This document shows, in pieces, positions 1 to 9,128 of a stretch of DNA of 64,000 bases (within the stretch, counting starts at the first letter, position 1; the number at the start of each line of letters is the position of its first letter). The DNA comes from Planomonospora sp. ID67723. Its GTDB lineage: Bacteria > Actinomycetota > Actinomycetes > Streptosporangiales > Streptosporangiaceae. Under the pieces are notes generated by a model. It made no database searches. It saw only the letters and a list, made by a program, of their open reading frames with translations, and was not told where the DNA came from. Both the position numbers and the translations under genes were made by a program. The stretch spans positions 2,074,001-2,138,000 of the forward strand of contig NZ_JABTEZ010000001.1 in NCBI RefSeq assembly GCF_015711605.1, written 5' to 3'.

Positions 1-480
1 GCGCCCGAGGGGGACGTGTTCGTCACGGTCACCGGCAACCGCGACGTGATCAGGGGCGAGCACCTGGCCGTGATGAAGGACGGTGCGATCCTGGCCAACG
101 CGGGCCACTTCGACATCGAGATCGACGTGCGGGCGCTGGACGGGCTGGCGCAGGCCGTCCACCACGGGGTGCGCCCGAACACCGACGAGTACGTCCTCGC
201 CGACGGCCGCAGGCTCCTGCTGCTCGCCGAGGGCCGCCTGGTCAACCTGACGGCGGCCGAGGGGCATCCGGCCGCCGTCATGGACATGTCCTTCTCCGCC
301 CAGGCCCTCGTGGTCGCCTGGCTGGCCCGGGACCCGGTACGGCCGCCGGGCGTGTACGACGTCCCCGAGGAGCTGGACGTGGAGGTGGCGCGGCTCAAGC
401 TGGCCGCGGCCGGGATCGAGGTGGACGAGCTGACCGGCGAGCAGGAGCGGTATCTCCGCTCCTGGCGGGCGGGGTCGTAG
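1..480 (+). CDS. ahcY: S-adenosyl-L-homocysteine hydrolase, C-terminal part
   Basis: Open from base 1; the N-terminal two thirds lie left of the window. Adenosylhomocysteinase reversibly splits S-adenosylhomocysteine into adenosine and homocysteine in the cytoplasm, relieving product inhibition of methyltransferases. The visible 159 codons carry the end of the NAD-binding domain (VTGNRDVI, MKDGAILANAGHFDIEID) and the family signature GRLVNLTAAEGHPAAVMDMS. Families usually end in PxRY; this protein ends ERYLRSWRAGS, a slightly extended tail. The next gene is convergent, 32 bases away. Confidence 0.93.
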   Translation, partial: APEGDVFVTVTGNRDVIRGEHLAVMKDGAILANAGHFDIEIDVRALDGLAQAVHHGVRPNTDEYVLADGRRLLLLAEGRLVNLTAAEGHPAAVMDMSFSAQALVVAWLARDPVRPPGVYDVPEELDVEVARLKLAAAGIEVDELTGEQERYLRSWRAGS

Positions 481-512
481 ACCGGAGCCCGGGACCGGGC
501 GGCCACGCGAGC

Positions 513-1157
513 CTACGGGGCCGCCTGCATGGCGAGCATGTGACGGATCTCGGCGCTCTGGCCCGCGGTGACGTCGCCGGCGAGCTCCTGGATCCTGAGG
601 TGCGAGCCGCCGGTGAGAACCTGCCTGGACATCGTGATGGCGCCCTGGTGATGGGCGATCATCAGCCGGAGGAAGAGCCGGTCGAACTCCTCGCCCGTGG
701 CCGCCTTCAGCGCCTCCATCTGCTCCGGGGCGGCCATGCCGGGCATTCCGGCGTGGCCGGCGTGGTGGCCGGGAAGCCGCTGCCTCTGCTCCTGCAGCCA
801 GGAGGTCATGAACTGGATCTCCGGCGCCTGCGCGTCCTGGATGCGCGAGGCGAGGGTCTTGAGCTTCGCCGACCGGGCCCGGGTGGGGGCCAGGACCGCC
901 ATGTCGAGGGCCTGCCGGTGATGGACGATCATGTCCTGGGCGTACTTCACGTCCACGGCGTTGGCCGTCGGGGTGGGCACGAGCGTGGCGGCCTCCTGCG
1001 GCCCGGCCGTCCGGGCGCTCTCGCCGGGCCTGCCGGGAACGACGACCGGCACGGTCGATCCGGCGGCGGGCCGCTGGTCGGCCCCGGAACTGCAGCCGGA
1101 CAGGGACACGGTGAGGGACAGCGCGGCGATGGCCGTGAGGATGAGCGCGGCGCGCAC
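513..1157 (-). CDS. DUF305 lipoprotein, His/Met-rich
   Basis: Probable surface lipoprotein of 214 residues. The GTG at 1157 is preferred over an in-frame start at 1193 because GAAGGAGG lies 4-5 bases before it and it starts a compact signal peptide (VRAALILTAIAALSLTV) with lipobox LSGC, Cys22. Two DUF305 halves follow, each with a His-His pair (MIVHHRQALDMA, MIAHHQGAITMS) on a four-helix ferritin-like fold; between them is an HAGHAGMPGM stretch that could bind metal. DUF305 proteins often sit near copper or metal handling genes, but none is next to it here, so the function is open. Confidence 0.85.
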   Translation of the reverse strand: MRAALILTAIAALSLTVSLSGCSSGADQRPAAGSTVPVVVPGRPGESARTAGPQEAATLVPTPTANAVDVKYAQDMIVHHRQALDMAVLAPTRARSAKLKTLASRIQDAQAPEIQFMTSWLQEQRQRLPGHHAGHAGMPGMAAPEQMEALKAATGEEFDRLFLRLMIAHHQGAITMSRQVLTGGSHLRIQELAGDVTAGQSAEIRHMLAMQAAP

Positions 1158-1191
1158 CCGGCCTCCTTCGCGGATAGGGTCCGTGCCCAGC

Positions 1192-1221
1192 AACCTAGCC
1201 TTTGACGATCCGCCGGGTAAA
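1192..1221 (-). promoter_or_regulatory. Putative promoter of the DUF305 gene
   Basis: On the minus strand TTTACC (1216-1221) and TAGGTT (1192-1197) are separated by 18 bases and stand about 35 bases before the GTG at 1157. Spacing and the TAG-type -10 match other promoters in this window. The rest of the 300-base gap up to the LVIVD gene (1222-1457) shows no gene; it holds an 8-bp palindrome ATCTAGAT near 1351 and AT-rich sequence that may contain the promoter of the rightward gene. Confidence 0.4.
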
Positions 1222-1457
1222 GACGGGCGATCCGGAGTTTTCGGCGGAGGAGACGGCCGTGGTCCGGCGGATGGCCGCCCACGCCCGGTACGGCGGGGGC
1301 GCGACGGCTGTAAACCGTATAGCCGCCGGCGGTCACGGTAAAGGTGTCAATCTAGATGTTTCTCCTTACACCCTGATGTCTGGCTGATCTGATCGGCGGG
1401 GCTGACAATTTGGGTCGTTTCTGTGCGCCTTCTCTCCGTTCTCCCAGGAGGCTCCGA

Positions 1458-2849
1458 GTGTTCACCCCACGAAGAACCGGTCGTACCCTCATCATGGTTG
1501 CGGCCGCAGTCGCGTTACTCGCGCCCACCGCGTCAGCCCAGGCAGCGGAGATCCCGCCGCCTGACCAGATCGTCACGAGCCCCAACGTGTCGTACGTGAC
1601 CACGGTTCCGAAGCCCGCAGGGCTGGAGAACACGATCAACACCGACATCGCCTTCCAGGACGGATACGCCTACGTCGGCAACTACGGCGGCTTCTCGATC
1701 TACGACATCCGCGACCCGAAGCAGGCCAAGGCCGTCGGCTCCGTCGTGTGCCCCGGCTCGCAGATGGACGTGGCGGTCTACGGGAACCTGCTGTTCGGCG
1801 CCGTCGACTCCTCCCGCAACAACGACTCCTGCAGCAGCACCGCGCAGTCCGCGACGGTCAAGGAGTCGTGGGAGGGCGTCCGGATCTTCGACATCAGCGA
1901 CAAGGCCAACCCGAAGTACATCAAGTCCGTCGAGACCAACTGCGGCTCGCACACCCTGACCCTGGTCCCGGGCAAGGGCCGCGACCACCGGCGCAACGTC
2001 TACCTCTACGTCTCCTCCTACCGGCCGGACGTCACCCTCCCCGACTGCCAGCCCCCGCACGACAAGATCTCCGTCATCAAGGTGCCGCTCAGGAAGCCGA
2101 CGGACGCGGCCGTCGTCGCCACCCCCGTGGTCTTCCCCGACGGCGGCAACGAGACCCAGCCGGGCCTGCTGCTGCCGACCAGCGGCTGCCACGACATCAC
2201 CGTCTACGCCGAGAAGAACATCGCCGCGGGCGCCTGCATGGGTGACGGCGTGCTCTTCGACATCTCCGACCGGGAGAACCCCGTGGTGACCGCCCGCGTC
2301 ACCGACCCGAACTTCGCGTTCTGGCACTCGGCGACGTTCAACAACTCGGCCACCAAGGTCGTCTTCACCGACGAGCTCGGCGGCGGCAGCGGCGCCACCT
2401 GCAACGAGGCCACCGGCCCGAACCGGGGCGCGGACGCCATCTTCGACATCGTCGACGGCCAGCTCGTCTTCAAGAGCTACTTCAAGATCCCCCGCCACCA
2501 GGCCGACAACGAGAACTGCGTCGCCCACAACGGCTCGCTGATCCCGGTCAAGGGCAAGGACATCATGGTCCAGGCCTGGTACCAGGGCGGCATCTCGATC
2601 TGGGACTTCACCGACTCGGCCAACCCGCAGGAGATCGGCTTCTTCGAGCGCGGGCCCGAGTCCCTCCCCGGCGGGGGCGGCATCTGGTCGGCCTACTACT
2701 ACAACGGTCACATCTACGGCAGCGACTTCCACAAGGGGTTCGACGTCGTCAAGATCAGTGACCGGCGTACCGATCCGGCCCGTCACGTCCGCGTGAACCG
2801 GCTGAACGTGCAGACCCAGGAGTCCTACCGCGGCCACGGCCACTGGTAG
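1458..2849 (+). CDS. Secreted LVIVD-repeat beta-propeller protein
   Basis: 463-residue exported protein. The GTG at 1458 is chosen because AGGAGG (1446-1451) lies six bases ahead; an in-frame start at 1410 lacks one. Residues 1-30 form a signal peptide (RRTGRTLIM, hydrophobic core, cleavage near AQA-A). The mature part is built of repeats with the LVIVD pattern, such as AYVGNYGGFSIYDIRDP, VRIFDISDKANPKYI, GVLFDISDRENP and GISIWDFTDSANP, expected to fold as beta-propeller blades. Several Cys residues could form disulfides outside the cell. The substrate or partner is unknown. It is monocistronic, followed by a strong hairpin. Confidence 0.85.
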   Translation: MFTPRRTGRTLIMVAAAVALLAPTASAQAAEIPPPDQIVTSPNVSYVTTVPKPAGLENTINTDIAFQDGYAYVGNYGGFSIYDIRDPKQAKAVGSVVCPGSQMDVAVYGNLLFGAVDSSRNNDSCSSTAQSATVKESWEGVRIFDISDKANPKYIKSVETNCGSHTLTLVPGKGRDHRRNVYLYVSSYRPDVTLPDCQPPHDKISVIKVPLRKPTDAAVVATPVVFPDGGNETQPGLLLPTSGCHDITVYAEKNIAAGACMGDGVLFDISDRENPVVTARVTDPNFAFWHSATFNNSATKVVFTDELGGGSGATCNEATGPNRGADAIFDIVDGQLVFKSYFKIPRHQADNENCVAHNGSLIPVKGKDIMVQAWYQGGISIWDFTDSANPQEIGFFERGPESLPGGGGIWSAYYYNGHIYGSDFHKGFDVVKISDRRTDPARHVRVNRLNVQTQESYRGHGHW

Positions 2850-2867
2850 CGCCTCCCCGAGAGTCCC

Positions 2868-2900
2868 GGGGGAACGGCGGGCCCGCCCCGTCGTTCCCCC
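2868..2900. terminator. Bidirectional terminator hairpin between convergent genes
   Basis: GGGGGAACG (2868-2876) pairs with CGTTCCCCC (2892-2900), and the loop contains a self-complementary GGCGGGCCCGCC. It lies 19 bases after the LVIVD stop codon and before the 3' end of the opposing RDD gene, so it can serve both. There is no long T-run, which is common for actinomycete terminators. Confidence 0.65.
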
Positions 2901-2967
2901 GTCTCATTGTCCGGGCCTCCGGCCCCGGGACGGAGGCCGCCGCGAAGCCGTACGGCGTGCTCGCGGC

Positions 2968-3867
2968 TCAGGAGGGCGGGGTGAAGCCGCCGGGCGCAGG
3001 CAGCCCGGCAGGAGGTGCGGGCGCGGCCGTACGCGGCTGCGGGGCCGGGCCGTACGGCGGAAGGAAGTCGGGGGAGGACGGCTGCGCCGGGCCGTGCGGG
3101 TGAGCGCCGTGACGCGCGGCGGCACGGCGCATCAGGCGGTCCAGGTGGCGGCGGCGCCGTTCGGCCAGGACCGCGGAGAGGTAGGCGTACGGCGGCACGC
3201 CGGGCGGCGGGGGCGGGGTGACGAAGGCGGCGGTCCGGGCCGCGATGCGGTTGCCCATCTCGTACTCGGCGGCGGGCGAGAGGTCGTGGCGGCGCGTGAG
3301 GTACTGCCGGGCGGTGTGGATCAGGTCCTCCGGCAGCTGGGAGAGCTCCAGGGTCGTCGCCCAGCCGGCCAGTTGCGGCGGCATCTGCGGCGGCGGGCCC
3401 ACGGCGCGCGGGCCGCGCTCGGAGATCACGATCGTCCCGGCGAAGACGTCGCCGAGCCGCTTGCCCTTCGGGGACAGGAGCGAGCAGATGACGGCCGGGC
3501 CGCCGCTGAGCGCGTAGATCTCGACGAAGCCGGCCAGCGCGCGGAAGAGCGCCTGCCGGAACAGCTCCGGGCTGCCGTCGTCGCCGACCACCCGCAGCCC
3601 GAGGGCGAGCTTGCCGAGGGTGCGTCCCCGGGTCAGTGTCTCGGTCAGCACGGGGTAACCGACGAAGACCAGCACGACGAACAGGATCAGGAACGCCTGG
3701 ACCAGCGAGGAGTCCGTCACGGTGGTCGTGTTCGACACGATGAGGAGGACGGCGGCCATCGCCGCGCCCTGCACGACGAGGTCGACCAGGAAGGCGGCCG
3801 CCCGGACCGGCAGTTGCGCGGTCTGCACGTCGACGACGACTGCGTCACCGGTTACCAGATCGGACAC
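2968..3867 (-). CDS. RDD-family membrane protein
   Basis: 299-residue integral membrane protein. The GTG at 3867 is chosen because TAGGGT stands seven bases before it (leaderless pattern) and because the upstream in-frame extension has no RDD homology and would run into the divergent SpoIIM gene. The RDD domain (about residues 10-150) has the Arg/Asp signature RAAAFLVDLVV in the first membrane helix and GRTLGKLALGLRVVGDDG after the second. A long cytoplasmic region and a Pro/Ala/Gly-rich tail follow. RDD proteins are transporter-like and poorly characterised. In actinomycetes they neighbour spoIIM, moxR and DUF58 genes, as here. Confidence 0.85.
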   Translation of the reverse strand: MSDLVTGDAVVVDVQTAQLPVRAAAFLVDLVVQGAAMAAVLLIVSNTTTVTDSSLVQAFLILFVVLVFVGYPVLTETLTRGRTLGKLALGLRVVGDDGSPELFRQALFRALAGFVEIYALSGGPAVICSLLSPKGKRLGDVFAGTIVISERGPRAVGPPPQMPPQLAGWATTLELSQLPEDLIHTARQYLTRRHDLSPAAEYEMGNRIAARTAAFVTPPPPPGVPPYAYLSAVLAERRRRHLDRLMRRAAARHGAHPHGPAQPSSPDFLPPYGPAPQPRTAAPAPPAGLPAPGGFTPPS

Positions 3868-3979
3868 ACGATCGACCCTACCGCCGTGCCGGCCGTACCG
3901 GGATGCCGGGCTCCCGCCCCGGCCCGGGGGGCGAGAGGTCGCGTGGCGGGTTCCGGAGCGCGGCCAATAGGCTCGGGAC
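3868..3979. promoter_or_regulatory. Divergent leaderless promoters for the RDD and SpoIIM genes
   Basis: On the minus strand TAGGGT (3875-3880) is followed by seven bases and the RDD GTG. On the plus strand TAGGCT (3968-3973) is followed by six bases and the SpoIIM GTG. Neither start has a Shine-Dalgarno sequence. This is the arrangement of leaderless transcripts in actinomycetes, where transcription begins at the start codon. The -35 elements are not clear. Confidence 0.6.
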
Positions 3980-4972
3980 GTGGACATCGACGCCTTCGTG
4001 ACCGCCAACCAGCCGACCTGGGACCGCCTGGAGCACCTGGTGCGGCGGCGCCGGTCCCTCGACGGGGCGGAGGTCGACGAGCTGGTCGAGCTCTACCAGC
4101 GGGTCGCGACGCACCTGTCCATCGTGCGATCGTCGTCCCGCGACCCCCTCCTGGCCGGGAGACTGTCGTCCCTGGTGGCCAGGGCCCGGTCGGCCGTCAC
4201 CGGAGCGCACGCGCCCGCCTGGCGGGAGTTCGTCAGGTTCTGGACGGTCTCGTTCCCCGTCGCCGCCTACCGGTCCTGGCGCTGGTGGCTGGGGGCGACA
4301 CTCGCCTCGGCCGTGGTCGCGGTGGTCGCGGGGGCGTGGGTGGCGAGCAGCCCGGAGGTGCAGGCGGCGCTCGGCACCCCCGAGGAGATCCGGCAGCTCG
4401 TCGAACACGACTTCGCCGACTACTACAGCGAGAACCCCGCGGGGTCCTTCGCCGCGCACGTGTGGACGAACAACGCCTGGGTGGCGGCGCAGTGCATCGC
4501 GTTCTCGGTCCTGCTGGGCGTGCCGATCCTGTACGTCCTGCTGGCGAACGCGCTCAACGTCGGGGTCCTGGGCGGCCTGATGGCCGCGGCGGGCAAGAGC
4601 GACATCTTCTTCGGTCTGATCATCCCGCACGGGCTGCTGGAACTGACCGCCGTCTTCCTCGCGGCGGGCGCGGGCATGAAGCTGGGCTGGACCGTGATCG
4701 ACCCCGGGCCGCGCCCGCGCGGCCAGGCGCTGGCCGAGCAGGGGCGTGTGATCGTCAGCGTCGCGCTCGGCCTGGTCGTGGTCCTGTTCGTCTCCGGCCT
4801 GATCGAGGCGCTGGTCACCCCGTCCCCGCTGCCGACCTGGGCGCGGATCGGCATCGGAGTGATCGCCGAGGCGGCCTTCCTCGGTTACGTGATCTACTTC
4901 GGGCGGCGGGCGGTCCGGGCGGGGGAGAGCGGCGACGTCGAGCGCGCTCCGGACGTCGTCCCGGCGGCCTGA
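3980..4972 (+). CDS. SpoIIM/DUF95-family membrane protein
   Basis: 330-residue stage II sporulation protein M family member. A soluble N-terminal segment (1-100) is followed by about five membrane helices, with the typical TNN...NALNVG region and the conserved PHGLLEL motif near residue 215. In Bacillus, SpoIIM works with SpoIID and SpoIIP in peptidoglycan remodelling during engulfment. Actinomycete homologues do not form endospores and are usually found with RDD, MoxR and DUF58 genes; an envelope or stress function is inferred. The GTG start is leaderless (TAGGCT at 3968-3973). Confidence 0.9.
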   Translation: MDIDAFVTANQPTWDRLEHLVRRRRSLDGAEVDELVELYQRVATHLSIVRSSSRDPLLAGRLSSLVARARSAVTGAHAPAWREFVRFWTVSFPVAAYRSWRWWLGATLASAVVAVVAGAWVASSPEVQAALGTPEEIRQLVEHDFADYYSENPAGSFAAHVWTNNAWVAAQCIAFSVLLGVPILYVLLANALNVGVLGGLMAAAGKSDIFFGLIIPHGLLELTAVFLAAGAGMKLGWTVIDPGPRPRGQALAEQGRVIVSVALGLVVVLFVSGLIEALVTPSPLPTWARIGIGVIAEAAFLGYVIYFGRRAVRAGESGDVERAPDVVPAA

Positions 4973-4990
4973 GCCCTTTCGGGGCTGTTT
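4972..4990 (+). terminator. Possible terminator after the SpoIIM gene
   Basis: AGCCC (4972-4976) pairs with GGGCT (4982-4986) around a five-base loop, directly followed by a T-rich run (GTTTATCCCTTTTG). The stem is short but the T-rich tail is unusual in this GC-rich window. Confidence 0.4.
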
Positions 4991-5053
4991 ATCCCTTTTG
5001 TCTGTCTTTCCACTAAAGTCACTCCACGCTGTCCGCCGACCGTGGAGACCTCC

Positions 5054-6529
5054 GTGACCACCGCTCTGCGCGCCATGCTGGCCTTCGCCCTGCTGACCGG
5101 CTTCTACGTTCTGGTGGGGCTCGTTCTCGCGGCGGCCGTCCTCTTCGACGTCTGGCTGTTCTTCGTCGACTTCCACGCCACCGGGTTGAAGGTCGCGATC
5201 CTGCTGACCCTCGCCGCCGGCGCGCTCGTCCGGGCGCTGTGGGTGGTCAGCCGCAGGAAGCACGGTGAGGAGCCCGGCGTGGCCGTCTCCCGGGAGCAGG
5301 AGCCCGAGCTGTGGCGGACGGTCGAGGAACTGGCCCTGCGCGTCCGTACCCCGGCGCCCGACGAGATCCGCCTCGTCGCGGAGGTGAACGCGGCGGTGTC
5401 CGAGGACACCCGGTTCCTCGGCCTGCGGGCGACCCGGCGCCGCATGTACATCGGCCTGCCGCTGCTGCAGGTCCTCACCGTCGACGAGATGCGCGCGGTG
5501 CTCGGGCACGAACTGGGTCACTACAGCGAGGCGCACACCCGTCTCGGCGCGCCCGTCTACCGGGGCAGGGTCGCCCTGCTCGCGACCGTGGAGGGGCTGG
5601 GCAACCATCCGATCGTCCAGCGCCTGTTCGCCTGGTACGGCAAGCTCTACCTGCGCGTCTCGCAGGCCGTCTCGCGCCGGCAGGAGCTGGAGGCCGACGA
5701 GTTCGCGGTGATGATCGCGGGCCGGGAGGCGATGACGGGCGCGCTGCGCAAGATCCATTCGACGGCGCTGGCCTGGGACCTGTTCGCGGACTGCTACCTG
5801 ACCCTGGTGGGTGCGGGGGGCAACCGCCCCGCTCGCGTGCTGGAGGGATTCCACGCGGTGCTCGGCGATCCGGCCAGGCAGGCGGAGGTCGCCCGGGCGA
5901 GCGAACAGCCGGAGGAGCTCTCCCCGTACGACTCCCACCCCGGCCTGGGAGACCGGCTCGCGGCGATCGCCCTGCTTCCCGAACCGGGGCACCCGCCCGA
6001 CTCCCGGCCCGCGTCGGCGCTCCTCGCCGATCCGGGTGCCGCCGCCGGTGCCGTGGAGCAGACCCTCTGGAGCCCGCAGGCGCTGTCCGGGCTTCGGCCG
6101 GTCTCCTGGGAGGAGCTGACCGAGCGGGGGATGTACGCCGTCCGCAACGAGGAGGCGCTGCACGACCTGTCCGTCGCGGGCCAGCGGGTCATGGGCACCG
6201 ACCGGCCGTATCTGGACGCCGCTTTCGAGGCGCTCGCCCGCGGGCGGCACGCCGAGCTGGAGGCCGAACTGAGGCGGCTCGGCTGGAACCCCTCCGGCAC
6301 GCTGCTCCCGGGCGTGCTCGGGCAGGCGCTGGAGGCCACGCTGGTCCAGCACGGGCAGGCCCGGTGGACGCTTTCGTGGTCCGGCCCCGCCCGGCTGCTG
6401 TTCGACGACGGCGAGGAGGTCATGGTGACGGAGTACGCGGCCCGAGTCGTCGCCGACCCCTCGGGCGTGCCCGGCATGCGCGAGTGGCTGGCGGGGCTGG
6501 GCGTCGCACCGGACTACGCGCCCGCCTGA
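5054..6529 (+). CDS. M48-family membrane zinc metalloprotease
   Basis: 491-residue Ste24/HtpX-type protease. Two N-terminal membrane helices (about residues 5-35 and 45-65) precede the protease domain with the zinc motif HELGH (near residue 152) and the third-ligand motif ELEADEFA about 65 residues later. The C-terminal 150 residues match no domain I recognise. GTG 5054 is preferred since GGAG (5044-5047) lies six bases ahead; a GTG at 5042 is the alternative. Such proteases process membrane or secreted proteins and respond to envelope stress. The gene lies between SpoIIM and the DUF58/MoxR operon and converges on DUF58. Confidence 0.88.
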   Translation: MTTALRAMLAFALLTGFYVLVGLVLAAAVLFDVWLFFVDFHATGLKVAILLTLAAGALVRALWVVSRRKHGEEPGVAVSREQEPELWRTVEELALRVRTPAPDEIRLVAEVNAAVSEDTRFLGLRATRRRMYIGLPLLQVLTVDEMRAVLGHELGHYSEAHTRLGAPVYRGRVALLATVEGLGNHPIVQRLFAWYGKLYLRVSQAVSRRQELEADEFAVMIAGREAMTGALRKIHSTALAWDLFADCYLTLVGAGGNRPARVLEGFHAVLGDPARQAEVARASEQPEELSPYDSHPGLGDRLAAIALLPEPGHPPDSRPASALLADPGAAAGAVEQTLWSPQALSGLRPVSWEELTERGMYAVRNEEALHDLSVAGQRVMGTDRPYLDAAFEALARGRHAELEAELRRLGWNPSGTLLPGVLGQALEATLVQHGQARWTLSWSGPARLLFDDGEEVMVTEYAARVVADPSGVPGMREWLAGLGVAPDYAPA

Positions 6530-6597
6530 GTCCGCCTCCGGAGTCGCCGGGCGAGGGATCTCCCCGGCCCCGGCTCAGGCGCCCGCGGCCCGGCCCC

Positions 6598-7919
6598 TCA
6601 GAGCCGCCCTGCGGCCTTCAGCGCCAGGTAGGCGTCGGCGAGGGCGGGCGCGAGCTGCTCGGGGAGCGCGTCGACGACCTCGACACCGTGGCTGCGCAAC
6701 CGCGAGGTCATCCGCCGGCGTTCGCCGCGCAGGTGCTCGGCCGCCGCGGCGTCATAGACCTGCTCCAAGGTCTCCCTGCCCTCGGCCATGGCGGCGACCC
6801 GCGGATCGGAGACGGCGGCGAGCAGGACCAGGTGGCGGGAGGCGAGCTGGGGGAGCACCGGGAGCAGGCCCTCCTCCATCGCGGCCGGATTCAGGTCGGT
6901 GAGCAGCACCACCAGGCAGCGGTGGGAGGCCCTGGCCATGATTGCGGTGACCATGCTCTCCGAGTCGGCCTCGATCAGCTCCGCCTCGATCGGCGCCATG
7001 GTGTCGACCAGGACCGACAGCAGCTCGGTGCGGGAGGCTCCGGTCACCCAGGCGCGGACCGCGCGGTCGTGGGCGAGGAAGTCCACCCGGTCGCCGGCGC
7101 GGGTCGCGAGCGCGGCGAGCAGCAGCGCTGCGTCCAGCGACCAGTCCAGACGGGGCCAGCCCGACGGGTCGCCGGAGGCGGGGTCCACCCCGACGCGCCC
7201 CGCCGAGGTGCGGCTGGTGTCGAGCACGATCAGCACGCGCCGGTCCCGCTCCGGACGCCAGGTCCGCACCACGACGTCGCTGCGCCTGGCCGTCGCCCGC
7301 CAGTCGATGGAGCGCACGTCGTCGCCGGCCACGTACTCCCGCAGGGAGTCGAACTCGGTGCCCTGGCCGCGGATCAGCACGGGGTTGCGGCCCTCCAGCT
7401 CCCGCAGCCGGGAGAGCTTGGCGGGAAGGTGGGTCCGGCTGAGGAAGGGCGGCAGCACCCGGACCGCCCAGGGCACGGCGTGCGAGCCCTGCCGCGCGGC
7501 CAGGCCCAGCGGCCCGACCGAGCGGATCGTGACCCCGGCGGACTCGCGGTCGCCCCGCCGCAGCGGAACCAGCGTGGTCACCACCCGGCGGCGTTCCCCG
7601 GCGGGGACGTCAAGCGGCTGCTCCCGCGGCTTCGCGCGGGCGCTGGGGGACCAGGCGTCCCTGAGCCGGCCGCGCACCCGCCGCCGCCCGGGGTTCTCCA
7701 CGGTCAGGACCACTTCGACGGAGTCGCCGAGCCGTACCCTGCGCTCCCCGGAGCGCTCCAGCCGCAGCGGGCGGACGGCCCCGGCGAGTAGCAGGTCCAC
7801 CGTGACCAGCGCCGCCAGGAGCAGGAGCAGCCCGAGCACGGCGGCGCCCGGCTGCGGGGCGAACAGCACCGCGAGCGCGCCCACGGCGGCCAGCAGCCCC
7901 GTGCGTCCGGTGAGCGCCA

Positions 7920-7920
<1 letters not shown>
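6598..7920 (-). CDS. DUF58 protein, vWA-like partner of MoxR ATPase
   Basis: 440 residues. Two N-terminal membrane helices (about 6-25 and 28-48) are followed by a beta-rich region and the DUF58 signature GDDVRSIDWRATARRSDVVV near residue 195, leading into a von Willebrand A-like fold (VLIVLDTSRTS). Last gene of the leftward operon. Its ATG overlaps the MoxR stop (TGATG). MoxR/DUF58 pairs are thought to work as chaperone-like modules assembling or activating metal-dependent or envelope complexes; the client here is unknown. Confidence 0.9.
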
Positions 7921-8950
<1,030 letters not shown>

Positions 8951-8954
<4 letters not shown>

Positions 8955-9125
8955 GCGTTCTTCTCCCCCGTGCTGACGTGCTCGCTCACGAGCCCTCCTC
9001 CGTCGGCCGCGTTCGCGACGCTGCTGTGCTCATGGCTCGCTCGCTCCGCTCGCTCACGAGCCCTCCTCCGTCGGCCGCGTTCGCGACGCTGCTGTGCTCA
9101 TGGCTCGCTCGCTCCGCTCGCTCAC
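8951..9125 (-). other. Chain of three overlapping mini-ORFs between DUF4350 and moxR
   Basis: On the minus strand GTG 9125 opens a 23-codon frame ending at 9054. GTG 9057 opens an identical 23-codon frame ending at 8986. GTG 8989 opens a 12-codon frame (VSEHVSTGEKNA) ending at 8951. Each start overlaps the preceding stop as GTGA: the first overlaps the DUF4350 stop and the last stop overlaps the moxR GTG. GGAGGAGG precedes the second and third GTG by 4-5 bases. The two 23-residue peptides begin VSERSERAMS and end TEEGS. Whether the peptides matter, or only the ribosome hand-over to moxR, cannot be seen from sequence. Confidence 0.5.
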
Positions 9126-9128
9126 GAG
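8985..9128. repeat. Two perfect 68-bp tandem direct repeats plus an 8-bp partial copy
   Basis: Positions 8985-9052 and 9053-9120 are identical, and the first eight bases (CTCACGAG) recur at 9121-9128. Each junction carries an inverted repeat, GGCTCG (e.g. 9034-9039) with CGAGCC (9057-9062), around a 17-base loop rich in GCTC. The unit length is not a multiple of three, so each copy shifts frame, yet start/stop overlaps are kept. They fill an otherwise tightly packed operon junction and look like a recent duplication. Confidence 0.95.

Noticed and set aside
3878-6352. Long minus-strand open frame across the SpoIIM and M48 genes
   Set aside because: Arg/Gly/His-rich composition typical of antisense frames in GC-rich DNA; both plus-strand genes have clear family motifs.
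8985-9128. Possible CRISPR-like array
   Set aside because: The 68-bp units are contiguous with no unique spacers and only two copies.
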